Assembly (NCBI GenBank): GCA_025929805.1
Contig: JAICPP010000039.1
Coordinates: forward strand, 1-18,226
Origin: Gemmatimonadales bacterium
Lineage (GTDB): Bacteria; Gemmatimonadota; Gemmatimonadetes; Gemmatimonadales; GWC2-71-9
DNA: 18,226 nt
Reading direction: 5' to 3'
Part shown: positions 7,858 through 14,749 of the stretch, piece by piece
Layout of the letters: the number at the start of each line of letters is the position of its first letter
Numbering within the stretch: the stretch's first letter is position 1
Translations under genes and position numbers: made by a program
The notes under the pieces: model-generated
The model's input: only the letters and a program-made list of their open reading frames with translations
Databases searched by the model: none
Told to the model about the DNA's origin: nothing

Positions 7858-8793
7858 TCAGGCTGCGAGGCGCTGCTCCCGGGCGCTGTGGCGGAGCGAG
7901 AGCCCGACGGACGTCGCCAATGTGGTTATGATCACGAGCAGGGAAAGCAATGTGGGAATATGGACCCAGGCGCTCAGCGTCATCTTCAGTCCGACAAATA
8001 CCAGGATGAAGGCGACTCCGGTTTTCAGGTAGACGAACTTGTCCAGCATACTGGCCAGCACGAAGAACAGCGCACGGAGCCCCAGAATGGCAAAGATGTT
8101 CGAGCTGTAAACCAGGAAAGGGTCCCGCGTGATTGCGAAGATCGCCGGAATGCTGTCGATGGCGAACACCAGGTCAGACCACTCCACCACCAGCAGCACG
8201 AGAAGGAGTGGGGTGCCCAGCCACTTCCCGGTGACCGTTCGAGTGAAAAATTTGCTTCCGTCATAGGAGTTGGTGAACGGCAGGAAGCGACGGGCCAGCC
8301 GGACCACCGGGTTTCTCTCCAGATCCACCACTTCTTCCTTCTGCATAAACATCCTGATCCCCGTCACGATCAGGATCCCGCCGAACAGGTAAATGATCCA
8401 ATTGAAGCGCTCGAGCAGGAGCGCTCCCAGAGCGATCATGATCAGGCGCATGACTATGGCGCCCAGAATTCCCCACTTCAGGACCTTGGGCTGGGCGTCG
8501 GCCCGAACACCGAAATAGGAAAAAATCAGCAGGAAAACGAAGAGGTTGTCGACGCTGAGCGACAACTCGATCAAATAGCCGGTGTAGTACTCCAGCGCTG
8601 ATTGGGTCCCTTCCCGCCACAGCACGAACAGGCCAAACAGAAGGGCAACCGCAATGAGACCGCCGCTCCAGCTCGCCGCCTCCTTGAAGGTGAGAACATG
8701 AGAGCGGCGGTTCAGAACTCCCAGGTCAAGGACCAGGAGACCGACGACGAGTCCGGTGAAGCCGAGCCAGACCGACAGATCATGGTGACCCAC
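7858..8793 (-). CDS. TerC-family integral membrane protein, probable Mn2+ exporter
   Basis: The 311-residue protein has about nine membrane helices. It carries the conserved TerC acidic motifs: IELSLSVDNLFVF (75-87, Asp82) and EWSDLVFAIDSIPAIFAIT (204-222, Asp207 and Asp213), the buried acidic residues thought to bind metal. Related proteins (Alx, YkoY/MeeY) export manganese, partly to load exoproteins. The start is a GTG at 8793, directly abutting the htpX stop codon, so translation is coupled. The riboswitch upstream of htpX belongs to the class that most often controls TerC genes, which strongly supports a Mn2+ role. The protein resembles the long Alx-type TerC proteins more than the tellurite-operon member, so I leave the symbol empty. 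Confidence 0.93.
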   Translation of the reverse strand: MGHHDLSVWLGFTGLVVGLLVLDLGVLNRRSHVLTFKEAASWSGGLIAVALLFGLFVLWREGTQSALEYYTGYLIELSLSVDNLFVFLLIFSYFGVRADAQPKVLKWGILGAIVMRLIMIALGALLLERFNWIIYLFGGILIVTGIRMFMQKEEVVDLERNPVVRLARRFLPFTNSYDGSKFFTRTVTGKWLGTPLLLVLLVVEWSDLVFAIDSIPAIFAITRDPFLVYSSNIFAILGLRALFFVLASMLDKFVYLKTGVAFILVFVGLKMTLSAWVHIPTLLSLLVIITTLATSVGLSLRHSAREQRLAA

Positions 8794-9630
8794 TCAGCGG
8801 CCCGCAGCCATGGCCTCAAGGCGGGCGACCCGCTCCGCCGTCGGTGGATGGGTCCTGAACAGCTTCGCAATGCCGCCACCCTGGTATGCCAGGGGATTCA
8901 CTTGGGCCAATGGGGCGGCGGCCGGAGCCACGTGCATGGGGATCTGGTGGGCCAGTGAGTCGAGCCGCACCAGGGCCCTGGCCAGTGGCATGGGCCGCCC
9001 GAGAATCATGGCACCCACCCGATCGGCCTCGAACTCGCGCTGCCGCGACACGGCGAACTGGATCAACATGGCTCCGATTGGAGCCAGCAGGATCAGCGCA
9101 AGCTGGGCAAAGGGATGACCTCCCTCATCGTCGTGCCCCCCGCCGAACATGAGCAGGTAAGGCAGATTGCTGAGGGCTCCGGCAACCCCCGCCGCCACCG
9201 TTGCGATCAGCATGTCCCGATTCTTGATATGCGCCAGCTCGTGGGCCAGCACTCCCTCGAGCTCCTCCTGAGGCACGTGCTTGAGAATCCCGGTAGTCAC
9301 TGCCACCACCGCGTGTTTCGGGCTTCGCCCGGTGGCGAAGGCGTTGGGCTGTTCGTGCGGTGCCACCGCGACCGTCGGCATGGGCAGCCCGGCCTTCTGA
9401 CGCAACCGGTCGACCATGGCGTACAGCTCAGGCGCTTCCTGCGCGGTTACAACCTGAGCGCCGTACATCTTCAGAACTAACCGGTCCGAGAAGAAGTACA
9501 TGACGAAGTTAAAGAGGCTCCCGATCACCAGCGCGGCGATGAGACCGCTGCTGCCCCCGATGAGCTGGCCGACCAGCACAAAGAGCCCCAGCAGTCCAGC
9601 CATGAGTACGAATGTCTTGACGTTGTTCAT
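8794..9630 (-). CDS. htpX: HtpX-type membrane zinc metalloprotease (M48)
   Basis: HtpX degrades misfolded or damaged inner-membrane proteins. The 278-residue protein has two N-terminal membrane helices (about 6-24 and 29-47), a zinc site HELAH (130-134), the third zinc ligand Glu201 in REFEADRVGA, and two further hydrophobic segments (about 141-162 and 174-195) between and around these, as in E. coli HtpX. SPKHAVVAVTTGIL and PNAFATG are also conserved family stretches. A purine-rich ribosome site (GAGGGAGA) precedes the ATG. The gene is the first behind the yybP-ykoY riboswitch and is followed without a gap by terC. Pairing a membrane protease with a TerC protein under a Mn2+ switch suggests a joint response to metal stress in the membrane; that is inference. 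Confidence 0.95.
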   Translation of the reverse strand: MNNVKTFVLMAGLLGLFVLVGQLIGGSSGLIAALVIGSLFNFVMYFFSDRLVLKMYGAQVVTAQEAPELYAMVDRLRQKAGLPMPTVAVAPHEQPNAFATGRSPKHAVVAVTTGILKHVPQEELEGVLAHELAHIKNRDMLIATVAAGVAGALSNLPYLLMFGGGHDDEGGHPFAQLALILLAPIGAMLIQFAVSRQREFEADRVGAMILGRPMPLARALVRLDSLAHQIPMHVAPAAAPLAQVNPLAYQGGGIAKLFRTHPPTAERVARLEAMAAGR

Positions 9631-9650
9631 AGGTCTCCCTCGTGGGGTCT

Positions 9651-9707
9651 AACAAAAAGAGCGAGACCCCGTCCGCTCCGCTTTCGCGTGGACGAAGGTC
9701 TCGCTCT
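9651..9707 (-). terminator. Riboswitch-controlled intrinsic terminator before htpX
   Basis: On the minus strand, AGAGCGAGACC (9707-9697) pairs perfectly over 11 bases with GGTCTCGCTCT (9668-9658). Inside, CGTCC pairs with GGACG and CGC-GAAA-GCG closes the tip with a GNRA tetraloop. TTTTT follows directly (T run reaching 9654, then GTT). The 5' arm is the same sequence that forms the 3' closing strand of the riboswitch aptamer, so terminator and aptamer are mutually exclusive. Confidence 0.92.
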
Positions 9708-9807
9708 AAGGCCTGCTACCGCCTTCCGAATGAACCGTGCCCACCAGTGGCGGACAGTCCTGACGATTCACTCGTCCGCCTGGGCGGCGGATAAGCTACT
9801 CCCCTTC
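9694..9807 (-). ncRNA. yybP-ykoY manganese riboswitch aptamer
   Basis: On the minus strand the aptamer opens with GAAGGGGAGTAGC, containing the hallmark GGGGAGTAG, and closes with GCGAGACCTTC, the hallmark 3' element. GAAGG (9807-9803) and CCTTC (9698-9694) pair as P1. A P2-like hairpin TCCGCC/GGCGGA follows, then CGTCAGGACTG, which fits the conserved internal-loop segment of the class. The class binds Mn2+ and commonly controls TerC and MntP genes. Here the genes downstream are htpX and terC. Mn2+ binding would hold GAGACC in the aptamer and block the terminator, making this a transcriptional ON switch. Recognition is by eye; a covariance-model search (RF00080) would settle it. Confidence 0.9.
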
Positions 9808-9819
9808 TACAGGGGTCAA

Positions 9820-9848
9820 ATGTAAGCAGTTGAACTGCGCGTCGTCAA
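9820..9848 (-). promoter_or_regulatory. Promoter of the riboswitch-htpX-terC unit, with palindrome in the spacer
   Basis: On the minus strand TTGACG (9848-9843) is a good -35, followed 17 bases later by TTACAT (9825-9820), a weak -10 preceded by TGC, an extended -10 feature. Transcription would start near 9813, a few bases before the aptamer's P1 strand, which fits well. The spacer contains the 13-base palindrome GCAGTTGAACTGC (9826-9838), abutting the -10, a possible operator for an unknown regulator. Confidence 0.6.
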
Positions 9849-9894
9849 TCCGGGCCACCAGAAAGGAGCCGATGAGCCAATCAACTAAAGGCTC

Positions 9895-11148
9895 TTAGAA
9901 CCCGGGGTGCTCCTGGTGCACGGGGTCGTCGAGGATGAGTGCCTGCACCCTCGACCCGGCCGATGTCTCGAACTGACCTTCCGGAATGACCAGCAGCGCA
10001 TTAGCCCGGGCCATGGAGGTGAGAATACCCGAACCCTGAGGTCCGGTCAGTCGCGCTTCGGGCCCATCCGAGCCCTGGGTGACGATGCCCCGCAAGAAAT
10101 GCTGGAGCCGGGGCTTGACGAAAATAGGCTCGGCCAGAACGACCGGCACCGTGCGGCGGAAGGGAAGGGCATGACCCATCATCTTACGGATGGCGGGGCG
10201 CGCGAACAGTTCGAAGGTCACCATGGTACTCACCGGATTCCCCGGCAGACCGACCCACGGTGTCTCCCCGAGCAGCCCGAAGCCGACTGGTGCCCCCGGA
10301 CGCATGCGAAGCTTCCAGAAGCGCAGCTCGGCGCCAAGCTCTTCCAGCACGGACCGGACGTAGTCGTGCTCTCCCACACTGATGCCGGCGGTGGTGATCA
10401 GGAGATCGCAGTCCAGCGCCTGGCTCAGATGGTCCTTGAGGCTCGCGGGAGTGTCCCCGGCGATCCCCAGATTGACCGGCTGGCCGCCCGACTGGCGGAC
10501 CAGAGCGCACAGGGTGTGCGTGTTGCTGCTCGCGATCTTGCGTCCGCTGAGGATCTCTTCGACCTGGTCTACATCGACGATCTCGTCACCGCTCCCGAGA
10601 ATGGCGACACGGGGCCGGCGATACACCAGGGGGTGGGCCACTGCGAGCGAGGCAAGCACCCCGAGCTGCGCAGCCCCGAGCTGGGTCCCCGCGGTAAGGA
10701 CGGTGGCTCCTTTTGTGATGTCTTCACCGGCACGCCGAATGTTTGCTCCTACATCACGGTCCTTGACGATGACGACCGTTTCGGTGCCGCCATCGGTGTC
10801 CTCCTGGCGAATGACGCTGTCACTCCCAGGGGGAAGCGGCGCGCCGGTGAAAATTCTGGCGCACTCACCGTGGCCGATGGATCGGTTGGAGAAGCGACCG
10901 GCGGGTAGGTGCTCGACCACTCGGAGCCGCACCGGCTTCGTCGCGCTCGCACCGCGCACATCCTCGCCCCGGGCCGCATAGCCATCCATAGCCGAGTTGG
11001 TCCAGGCCGGGATGTCGAGCCGGCTCACCACATCTTCGGCCAGCACGCTCTCCAAGGCGTCGTCCAGCGGCATCCGGAGCGGTGGCTGCCGCCGCACCTC
11101 CTGCAGGATCCTTTCAGCGGCTTCGGCGGCGCTGAGCAGTTGGCTCAC
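9895..11148 (-). CDS. moeA: Molybdopterin molybdenumtransferase MoeA
   Basis: MoeA inserts molybdate into adenylylated molybdopterin to give molybdenum cofactor. The 417-residue protein has NSAMDGYAARGEDV (51-64), FTGAPLPPGSDSVIRQED (100-117), VGANIRRAGEDI (133-144), the MoaB/MogA-like domain with ILGSGDEI (183-190), TTAGISVGEHDYV (252-264; most family members have Asp where this has Glu260) and LPGNPVST (301-308), and a C-terminal domain to the end. The open frame extends further upstream, but a GTG at 11148 overlaps the mobB stop as GTGA and the conserved sequence begins there, so I use it. It is the last gene of the molybdenum-cofactor run. No clear terminator follows. Confidence 0.95.
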   Translation of the reverse strand: MSQLLSAAEAAERILQEVRRQPPLRMPLDDALESVLAEDVVSRLDIPAWTNSAMDGYAARGEDVRGASATKPVRLRVVEHLPAGRFSNRSIGHGECARIFTGAPLPPGSDSVIRQEDTDGGTETVVIVKDRDVGANIRRAGEDITKGATVLTAGTQLGAAQLGVLASLAVAHPLVYRRPRVAILGSGDEIVDVDQVEEILSGRKIASSNTHTLCALVRQSGGQPVNLGIAGDTPASLKDHLSQALDCDLLITTAGISVGEHDYVRSVLEELGAELRFWKLRMRPGAPVGFGLLGETPWVGLPGNPVSTMVTFELFARPAIRKMMGHALPFRRTVPVVLAEPIFVKPRLQHFLRGIVTQGSDGPEARLTGPQGSGILTSMARANALLVIPEGQFETSAGSRVQALILDDPVHQEHPGF

Positions 11149-11678
11149 TGGTCCAGGACCAGCGCGCGATCCCAGGCCAGATTGGCGAGGAGCTGAAGCC
11201 AGATGGTGTCGTGGAAATGGAGCACGGTACAAGCTGCGGTGAACTCAGGATCGTCGGTGACGATCGCTACCCACTGGCCGGCATTGGCGGCGCGAGGGTC
11301 GTACAGCGGCTGACTACCGGCTGCTCTGCGGAAGACCTCGATCTTGGGAAGAGCCGCGGCCTTGTAGCCCTCGGTCAGCACGATGTCGGCGCCATGCAGG
11401 TACTGCCGCGCGAGCGCTATAGGGTCGTAGTTGTCGGGGCTTCGCTCGAATAACACTCGGAGATCGGGCGATGCGATCAGTACGCGCTCGGCCTTACCCT
11501 CATGGAAGTGGCGCCAGGTGTCGCTTCCCTTCCGGTCTGCGTCCGCCGGGTGATGGCCGTGCTTGATCGTCATGACCCGATGCCCACGCCGCACCAGCTC
11601 GCTGGCCAGGGCCACGGCCAGCGTGGTTTTCCCCGCGTCTTTCCGGCCAACTACGGAGATAATGCGTGTCGACGCCAC
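11145..11678 (-). CDS. mobB: Molybdopterin-guanine dinucleotide biosynthesis adaptor MobB
   Basis: MobB is a GTP-binding P-loop protein that assists MobA in attaching GMP to molybdenum cofactor. The 177-residue protein begins ISVVGRKDAGKTTLAVALA, with Walker A at about residues 11-19. It then has the family motifs VMTIKHGHH, ADRKGSDTWRH and VLTEGYK. The start is a GTG at 11678, so the gene overlaps the end of mobA by 28 bases. No in-frame ATG lies nearby. The 3' end overlaps moeA. MobA and MobB together imply that bis-MGD-type enzymes of the DMSO-reductase family, such as formate dehydrogenases or nitrate reductases, exist elsewhere in this genome. Confidence 0.93.
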   Translation of the reverse strand: MASTRIISVVGRKDAGKTTLAVALASELVRRGHRVMTIKHGHHPADADRKGSDTWRHFHEGKAERVLIASPDLRVLFERSPDNYDPIALARQYLHGADIVLTEGYKAAALPKIEVFRRAAGSQPLYDPRAANAGQWVAIVTDDPEFTAACTVLHFHDTIWLQLLANLAWDRALVLDQ

Positions 11679-12280
11679 AGCTCGTCCGCTCTCGCGAGAT
11701 CGTCCGCGGTGTTCACGTTGAAGAAGAGGACCTCCGGATCAGCCAGCTCGCGGATTGCTTCGAGGGGAAGGGTCCCGACATGGATCCGCCGATGGAAACC
11801 GATCGCGCGAAGGTCGCCCTCCTCGAGGGTCGCTGCAATGGCATCGGCGCACGCCGGCCCATATGCTGCACAGAGGGGCTCGACCCCTCGGCGGCCATCG
11901 CTCTGGGGTAGCATAGCGTCATAGTGCTCCAGCCCGTCGGCCAGGGCTCGAATCACCGCCTCGGATACGAAAGGCATGTCCCAGGCCACGCAAACCACGG
12001 GGGCGGGAGCGCTCACCACTGCGGTATAGATCCCTCCGAGAGCTCCAAACCCCGGCCGTATGTCCGACACTACGGAGAGATCCGGCCGCCAGCTTTTGGC
12101 ATCGGGAGCGTTGGCCACCAAGAGCGGCTGAGTCCCCAAAGCTGCCGTGAGCAGGCGGACCAGCCGATCCAGAATCCGCTCGCCTCCGATCCGCTCCAGT
12201 CCCTTGGGTCGTCCCCCGAACCGCGTGGCTCCACCACCGGCCAAAATGGCCCCACGCAGCTGCTCACCACTTCCGGACAT
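11651..12280 (-). CDS. mobA: Molybdenum cofactor guanylyltransferase MobA
   Basis: MobA uses GTP to convert molybdenum cofactor to the guanine dinucleotide form. The 209-residue nucleotidyltransferase shows GAILAGGGATRFGGRPKGLERIGG written in two parts as the GTP loop (10-24, LAGGG..RFGG) and Lys26, then DIRPGFGALGGIYTA (73-87), the metal-binding Asp101 in AWDMPFVS, EPLCAAYG and the C-terminal FFNVNTADDL. Length is typical. The ATG at 12280 is preceded by no clear ribosome-binding site. The gap upstream carries a heptad repeat. The 3' end overlaps mobB, so the two products are probably made together. Confidence 0.93.
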   Translation of the reverse strand: MSGSGEQLRGAILAGGGATRFGGRPKGLERIGGERILDRLVRLLTAALGTQPLLVANAPDAKSWRPDLSVVSDIRPGFGALGGIYTAVVSAPAPVVCVAWDMPFVSEAVIRALADGLEHYDAMLPQSDGRRGVEPLCAAYGPACADAIAATLEEGDLRAIGFHRRIHVGTLPLEAIRELADPEVLFFNVNTADDLARADELWRRHALSP

Positions 12281-12322
12281 GGCTACTCATGCGCCGACTC
12301 CATGAAGAACCCCAGGGCTCAC

Positions 12323-12352
12323 CCGCTTACCAGCGTACCCGCTTACCGCTTA
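12323..12352. repeat. CCGCTTA heptad repeat between outer-membrane gene and mobA
   Basis: Three exact copies of CCGCTTA lie at 12323-12329, 12339-12345 and 12346-12352; the last two are in tandem, and degenerate units (CCAGCGTA, CCCGCCG) surround them. The block fills much of the 81-base gap between the two genes. It has the same unit length as the elements at 2074 and 18090 but a different sequence, and no inverted arm is evident. Confidence 0.65.
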
Positions 12353-12361
12353 CCCGCCGTA

Positions 12362-13159
12362 TTAGTACCGCCGCCCCCGCCTTCGCTCCAGCACGACATC
12401 GAATCCGATGGTCATGCTGAACAAGTGCTTGAAGGCCCGCTCATGGGGCGGGACCACCCGCGCCTGTGGGGTGGCGGCGGTGACCCGTTGCACGCCCATG
12501 ATATTGTCGCGCACTTCCCAACGAAGCTGATAACCCTTCGCCACCGCGGCGGTGAAACCGGCGGCCAATCCCAATGCCGGCTCGACCCTGGACTCGTGAT
12601 CATCATCGTACACCACCAGTTCCGAGATGCCTTGAGAGGTTGGGAAACGCCCCACCGTCCTGATCGAGCTCTGATTGCTGAACACCAGTCCCACCTTACC
12701 CCGAACGTAGGGAGAGATCAGTCGCTGGCTGTACGCTCTCAGGATCGGTCCAGCCCAGAGCGCGACGGCGGAAGCCGACTTGGTGGTTCCCTGGATGGAC
12801 TGGCATACCGTCGCCACATCACCGGAGCCGGACGAGAATGCCAGCCGGCAGCTATCCTCGAATCCCAGCCCAACCAAAAAACCTTCGACCGACACGCCGA
12901 AGGTTTCTCCCGGGAAGTAAGTGCCTCCAAACCCGATCGCAATGTTCGACCGGATCCGGCGCCCGAGCGCGAAGGTGTCCGCCGGGGTGATGAATTGAAC
13001 TGGTTGCGCAGGCACCGACCAGAGACTCTTTCCGAGAACTACACCTCCCGACACGGTAAAGATCAGACGCGCCTGGTCTTTCGTGGCCTGACTCGAAGCG
13101 TTCGAGGGGTAGGCAAGCGACGTCACCAGACCTACCCAAGCCAGCTCCCGAAGGTGCAT
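12362..13159 (-). CDS. Predicted outer-membrane beta-barrel protein
   Basis: A 265-residue exported protein of no recognised family. Residues 1-24 look like a Sec signal peptide (positive start HLR, hydrophobic VGLVTSLA, cleavage after NASSQA). The rest alternates short amphipathic strands with turns, for example SNIAIGFGGTYFPGETFGVSVEGFL, KGYQLRWEVRDNIMGV and LFSMTIGFDVVLE, in the manner of 8-to-12-strand barrels. It ends in an aromatic residue (RRY). One possible disulfide links cysteines near 117 and 132. I start at the ATG at 13159, which overlaps the upstream stop as TGATG and begins the signal peptide. A GTG 36 bases upstream is possible but would add a hydrophilic extension. Role unknown. 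Confidence 0.72.
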   Translation of the reverse strand: MHLRELAWVGLVTSLAYPSNASSQATKDQARLIFTVSGGVVLGKSLWSVPAQPVQFITPADTFALGRRIRSNIAIGFGGTYFPGETFGVSVEGFLVGLGFEDSCRLAFSSGSGDVATVCQSIQGTTKSASAVALWAGPILRAYSQRLISPYVRGKVGLVFSNQSSIRTVGRFPTSQGISELVVYDDDHESRVEPALGLAAGFTAAVAKGYQLRWEVRDNIMGVQRVTAATPQARVVPPHERAFKHLFSMTIGFDVVLERRRGRRY

Positions 13160-13575
13160 CAGGCCCCCAGATATTGATGATCTACCGCGAGACACCGATC
13201 CATGACTACTGCGATCCCGGCGGCCTCGAGTCGGCGAGCTACTTCGGGGCTACGGATCCCCTGCTGCATCCAGACCAGCCGGGGTCGAATCTCCAGGAGC
13301 TGGTCCAGCAGAGCTGGAATGTGCTCCGAACGACGGAAGATGTTTACGATGTCGATCGGCCCTGCTGCTGCTGCGGCAGAACGGAGATCGGGATGTACCC
13401 GCTCGCCCAGGGTAACTCCGCCAGCGGGATGTACCGGAATGATCGTGTAGCCCGCCCGCTGAAGGTACGCGGCTACTCCATGACTCGGACGTTCGGGCTT
13501 CCGGCTCAGTCCGACCACGGCGATGCGGCGCGCATTGCGGACCAGCTCCGCGAGCTCAGCACGGCCCGGGGGCAC
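13159..13575 (-). CDS. CoA-binding domain protein (YccU/COG1832 type)
   Basis: A 138-residue single-domain Rossmann protein. RRIAVVGLSRKPERPSHGVA near residues 16-35 (split here by KPE) is the nucleotide/CoA-binding loop. It is followed by YTIIPVHPAG, IDIVNIFRRSEHIPALL, LVWMQQGIRSPEVARRLEAAGI and VVMDRCLAVDH, which match the small CoA-binding proteins related to the N-terminal domain of succinyl-CoA ligase alpha subunits. No catalytic domain is attached and the function of this family is not known. The start is a GTG at 13575, three bases after the fdhD stop. The end overlaps the barrel gene by one base (TGATG). Confidence 0.9.
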   Translation of the reverse strand: MPPGRAELAELVRNARRIAVVGLSRKPERPSHGVAAYLQRAGYTIIPVHPAGGVTLGERVHPDLRSAAAAAGPIDIVNIFRRSEHIPALLDQLLEIRPRLVWMQQGIRSPEVARRLEAAGIAVVMDRCLAVDHQYLGA

Positions 13576-13578
13576 CCT

Positions 13579-14352
13579 TCAGACTGCCCCGTGGTGCTGA
13601 GGGCGGCCGCTCACTGCTCGGCCGACGAGCACTATGCCGCTTCGCCGTGCGATCTCGACCGCCAGGGTGGACGGAACCGAGGGAGTCGCAACATATGACA
13701 ACCCGGCTCGTGCAGCCTTGAAGGCGAGCTCGGCCGAGATCCGGCCGGTGACCAGCAGGCCCAGGCCCTGAATGGGTCGGTGAGCCAGGAGTGCGGCTCC
13801 CACGACCTTGTCCACTGCATTGTGCCGACCGATGTCTTCGGCGTGAGCGACGAGCGAGGAAGTCCCATCGCCGACCAGAGCGGCTGCGTGAATACCACCG
13901 GTATCCTTGTATCTCTCCCCCTGGGCAAACAGTGCCTTGAACAAGGCTCGTAGCTGGTCCAGCTCAGGGACCGGACCGCGGGCGGGCCGGGACTCGATGG
14001 TGGCCGGATCCGCGAGGAAGGTGGAGACGGCTCCGCACCCCGAGGCCAACACAGGCCGGCGGCCTTCCGCCTGAACCGAAGCGACTCGCTCCTCGGGAAT
14101 CTCGGCCCAAAAGCCCAGGTCGGTCGCGCAGGGGCGCAGCCGCACCTGGGCCACTGAATCGATGTACCCCTCGCCATGAAGCCAGCCAATTGCTAGCTCC
14201 TCCAGGAGATCCGGGGTGCACATCCAGGTGACCACCGGACGGCCATTGACCTGAAGCCAGACCGGCACCTCCTCGACGGCAGCGAGTTCCGACATCCGTC
14301 CGCCCCGTTTGGACGGCTGAATCAGCTCAGGTGATTCCGGTGCAGTCGGCAT
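13579..14352 (-). CDS. fdhD: Formate dehydrogenase accessory sulfurtransferase FdhD
   Basis: FdhD passes sulfur from a cysteine desulfurase to the molybdenum of bis-MGD formate dehydrogenases. The 257-residue protein has CTPDLLEELAIGWLHGEGYI (45-64), the SGCG loop with Cys106, TGGIHAAALV, AHAEDIGRHNAVDKVVG and the C-terminal FKAARAGLSYVATPSVPSTLAVE. E. coli FdhD has a CxxC pair here; this protein has Cys106 but valine at the second position. The first ATG (14352) overlaps the PTPS-fold gene by 26 bases and keeps the RGGRMSEL stretch that aligns with other FdhD proteins. The ATG at 14295, with GGGGCGG before it, is an alternative. It supports a formate dehydrogenase elsewhere in the genome. 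Confidence 0.92.
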   Translation of the reverse strand: MPTAPESPELIQPSKRGGRMSELAAVEEVPVWLQVNGRPVVTWMCTPDLLEELAIGWLHGEGYIDSVAQVRLRPCATDLGFWAEIPEERVASVQAEGRRPVLASGCGAVSTFLADPATIESRPARGPVPELDQLRALFKALFAQGERYKDTGGIHAAALVGDGTSSLVAHAEDIGRHNAVDKVVGAALLAHRPIQGLGLLVTGRISAELAFKAARAGLSYVATPSVPSTLAVEIARRSGIVLVGRAVSGRPQHHGAV

Positions 14353-14749
14353 AGAGCGTCGGGTCCTCCATAATGCGCACTCGCTCCAGCATGACTCCGG
14401 CCGGCAGACGGGCGGCTATGCGAGGGAAAAGGTAGGCGGCAATCGCTTCGCAGGTCGGCAGGGCTCGTCCATACGCAAAGGCGGATACATCCTCGTTCAG
14501 GTGCTTCCCCGCCAGCGGTGCCAGTACCTCTTCCTGGAGAATTCGGTCGAGCAGAGCCAGGTCGAGGATGGTCCCAATCCCGCCGATCCGGCCGCCGACC
14601 GTTACCGCGCACTGGTAGTCGTGGCCATGGCCGGGCGCTCGAGCCAGGGCTCCAAAGCGCTCCCGATTCTGGGCCTCGGTCCATTCCGGTCGGTAGTACC
14701 GATGCACGGCGTGGAACCGGACAGTACGCGTCAGAGAAGCCCTGGACAT
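14327..14749 (-). CDS. PTPS/QueD-fold protein lacking the catalytic triad
   Basis: The 140-residue protein aligns over its full length with 6-pyruvoyl-tetrahydropterin synthase and QueD. Zinc ligands are present: His16 (in FHAVHRY), His41 and His43 (GHGHDY). The pterin-anchoring glutamate is Glu128 (IMEDPT), and PTCE (98-101) matches the P-T-x-E motif. The catalytic residues are not there. The cysteine of the FG(x)C...GHGH segment is Leu35 (FGALARAPGHGH), and the Asp-His pair of the PLDHKNL segment is Ala80-Gly81 (PLAGKHLN). A normal synthase reaction is therefore unlikely. The ATG at 14749 overlaps the preceding stop as TGATG; the frame is open further up but the conserved fold starts here. 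Its position before fdhD hints at a role linked to pterin or molybdenum cofactor, which is inference. Confidence 0.85.
   Translation of the reverse strand: MSRASLTRTVRFHAVHRYYRPEWTEAQNRERFGALARAPGHGHDYQCAVTVGGRIGGIGTILDLALLDRILQEEVLAPLAGKHLNEDVSAFAYGRALPTCEAIAAYLFPRIAARLPAGVMLERVRIMEDPTLYADCTGIT

Noticed and set aside
9870..9894. Possible terminator after moeA (GAGCC ... GGCTC on the minus strand)
   Set aside because: The stem is only 5 bp with a large loop and no T run, so it is not supported as an intrinsic terminator.
11924..13177. A 417-codon open frame on the plus strand across mobA, the gap and the barrel gene
   Set aside because: It crosses two minus-strand genes with good motifs or signal peptide and a repeat gap, and its protein has no recognizable domain.
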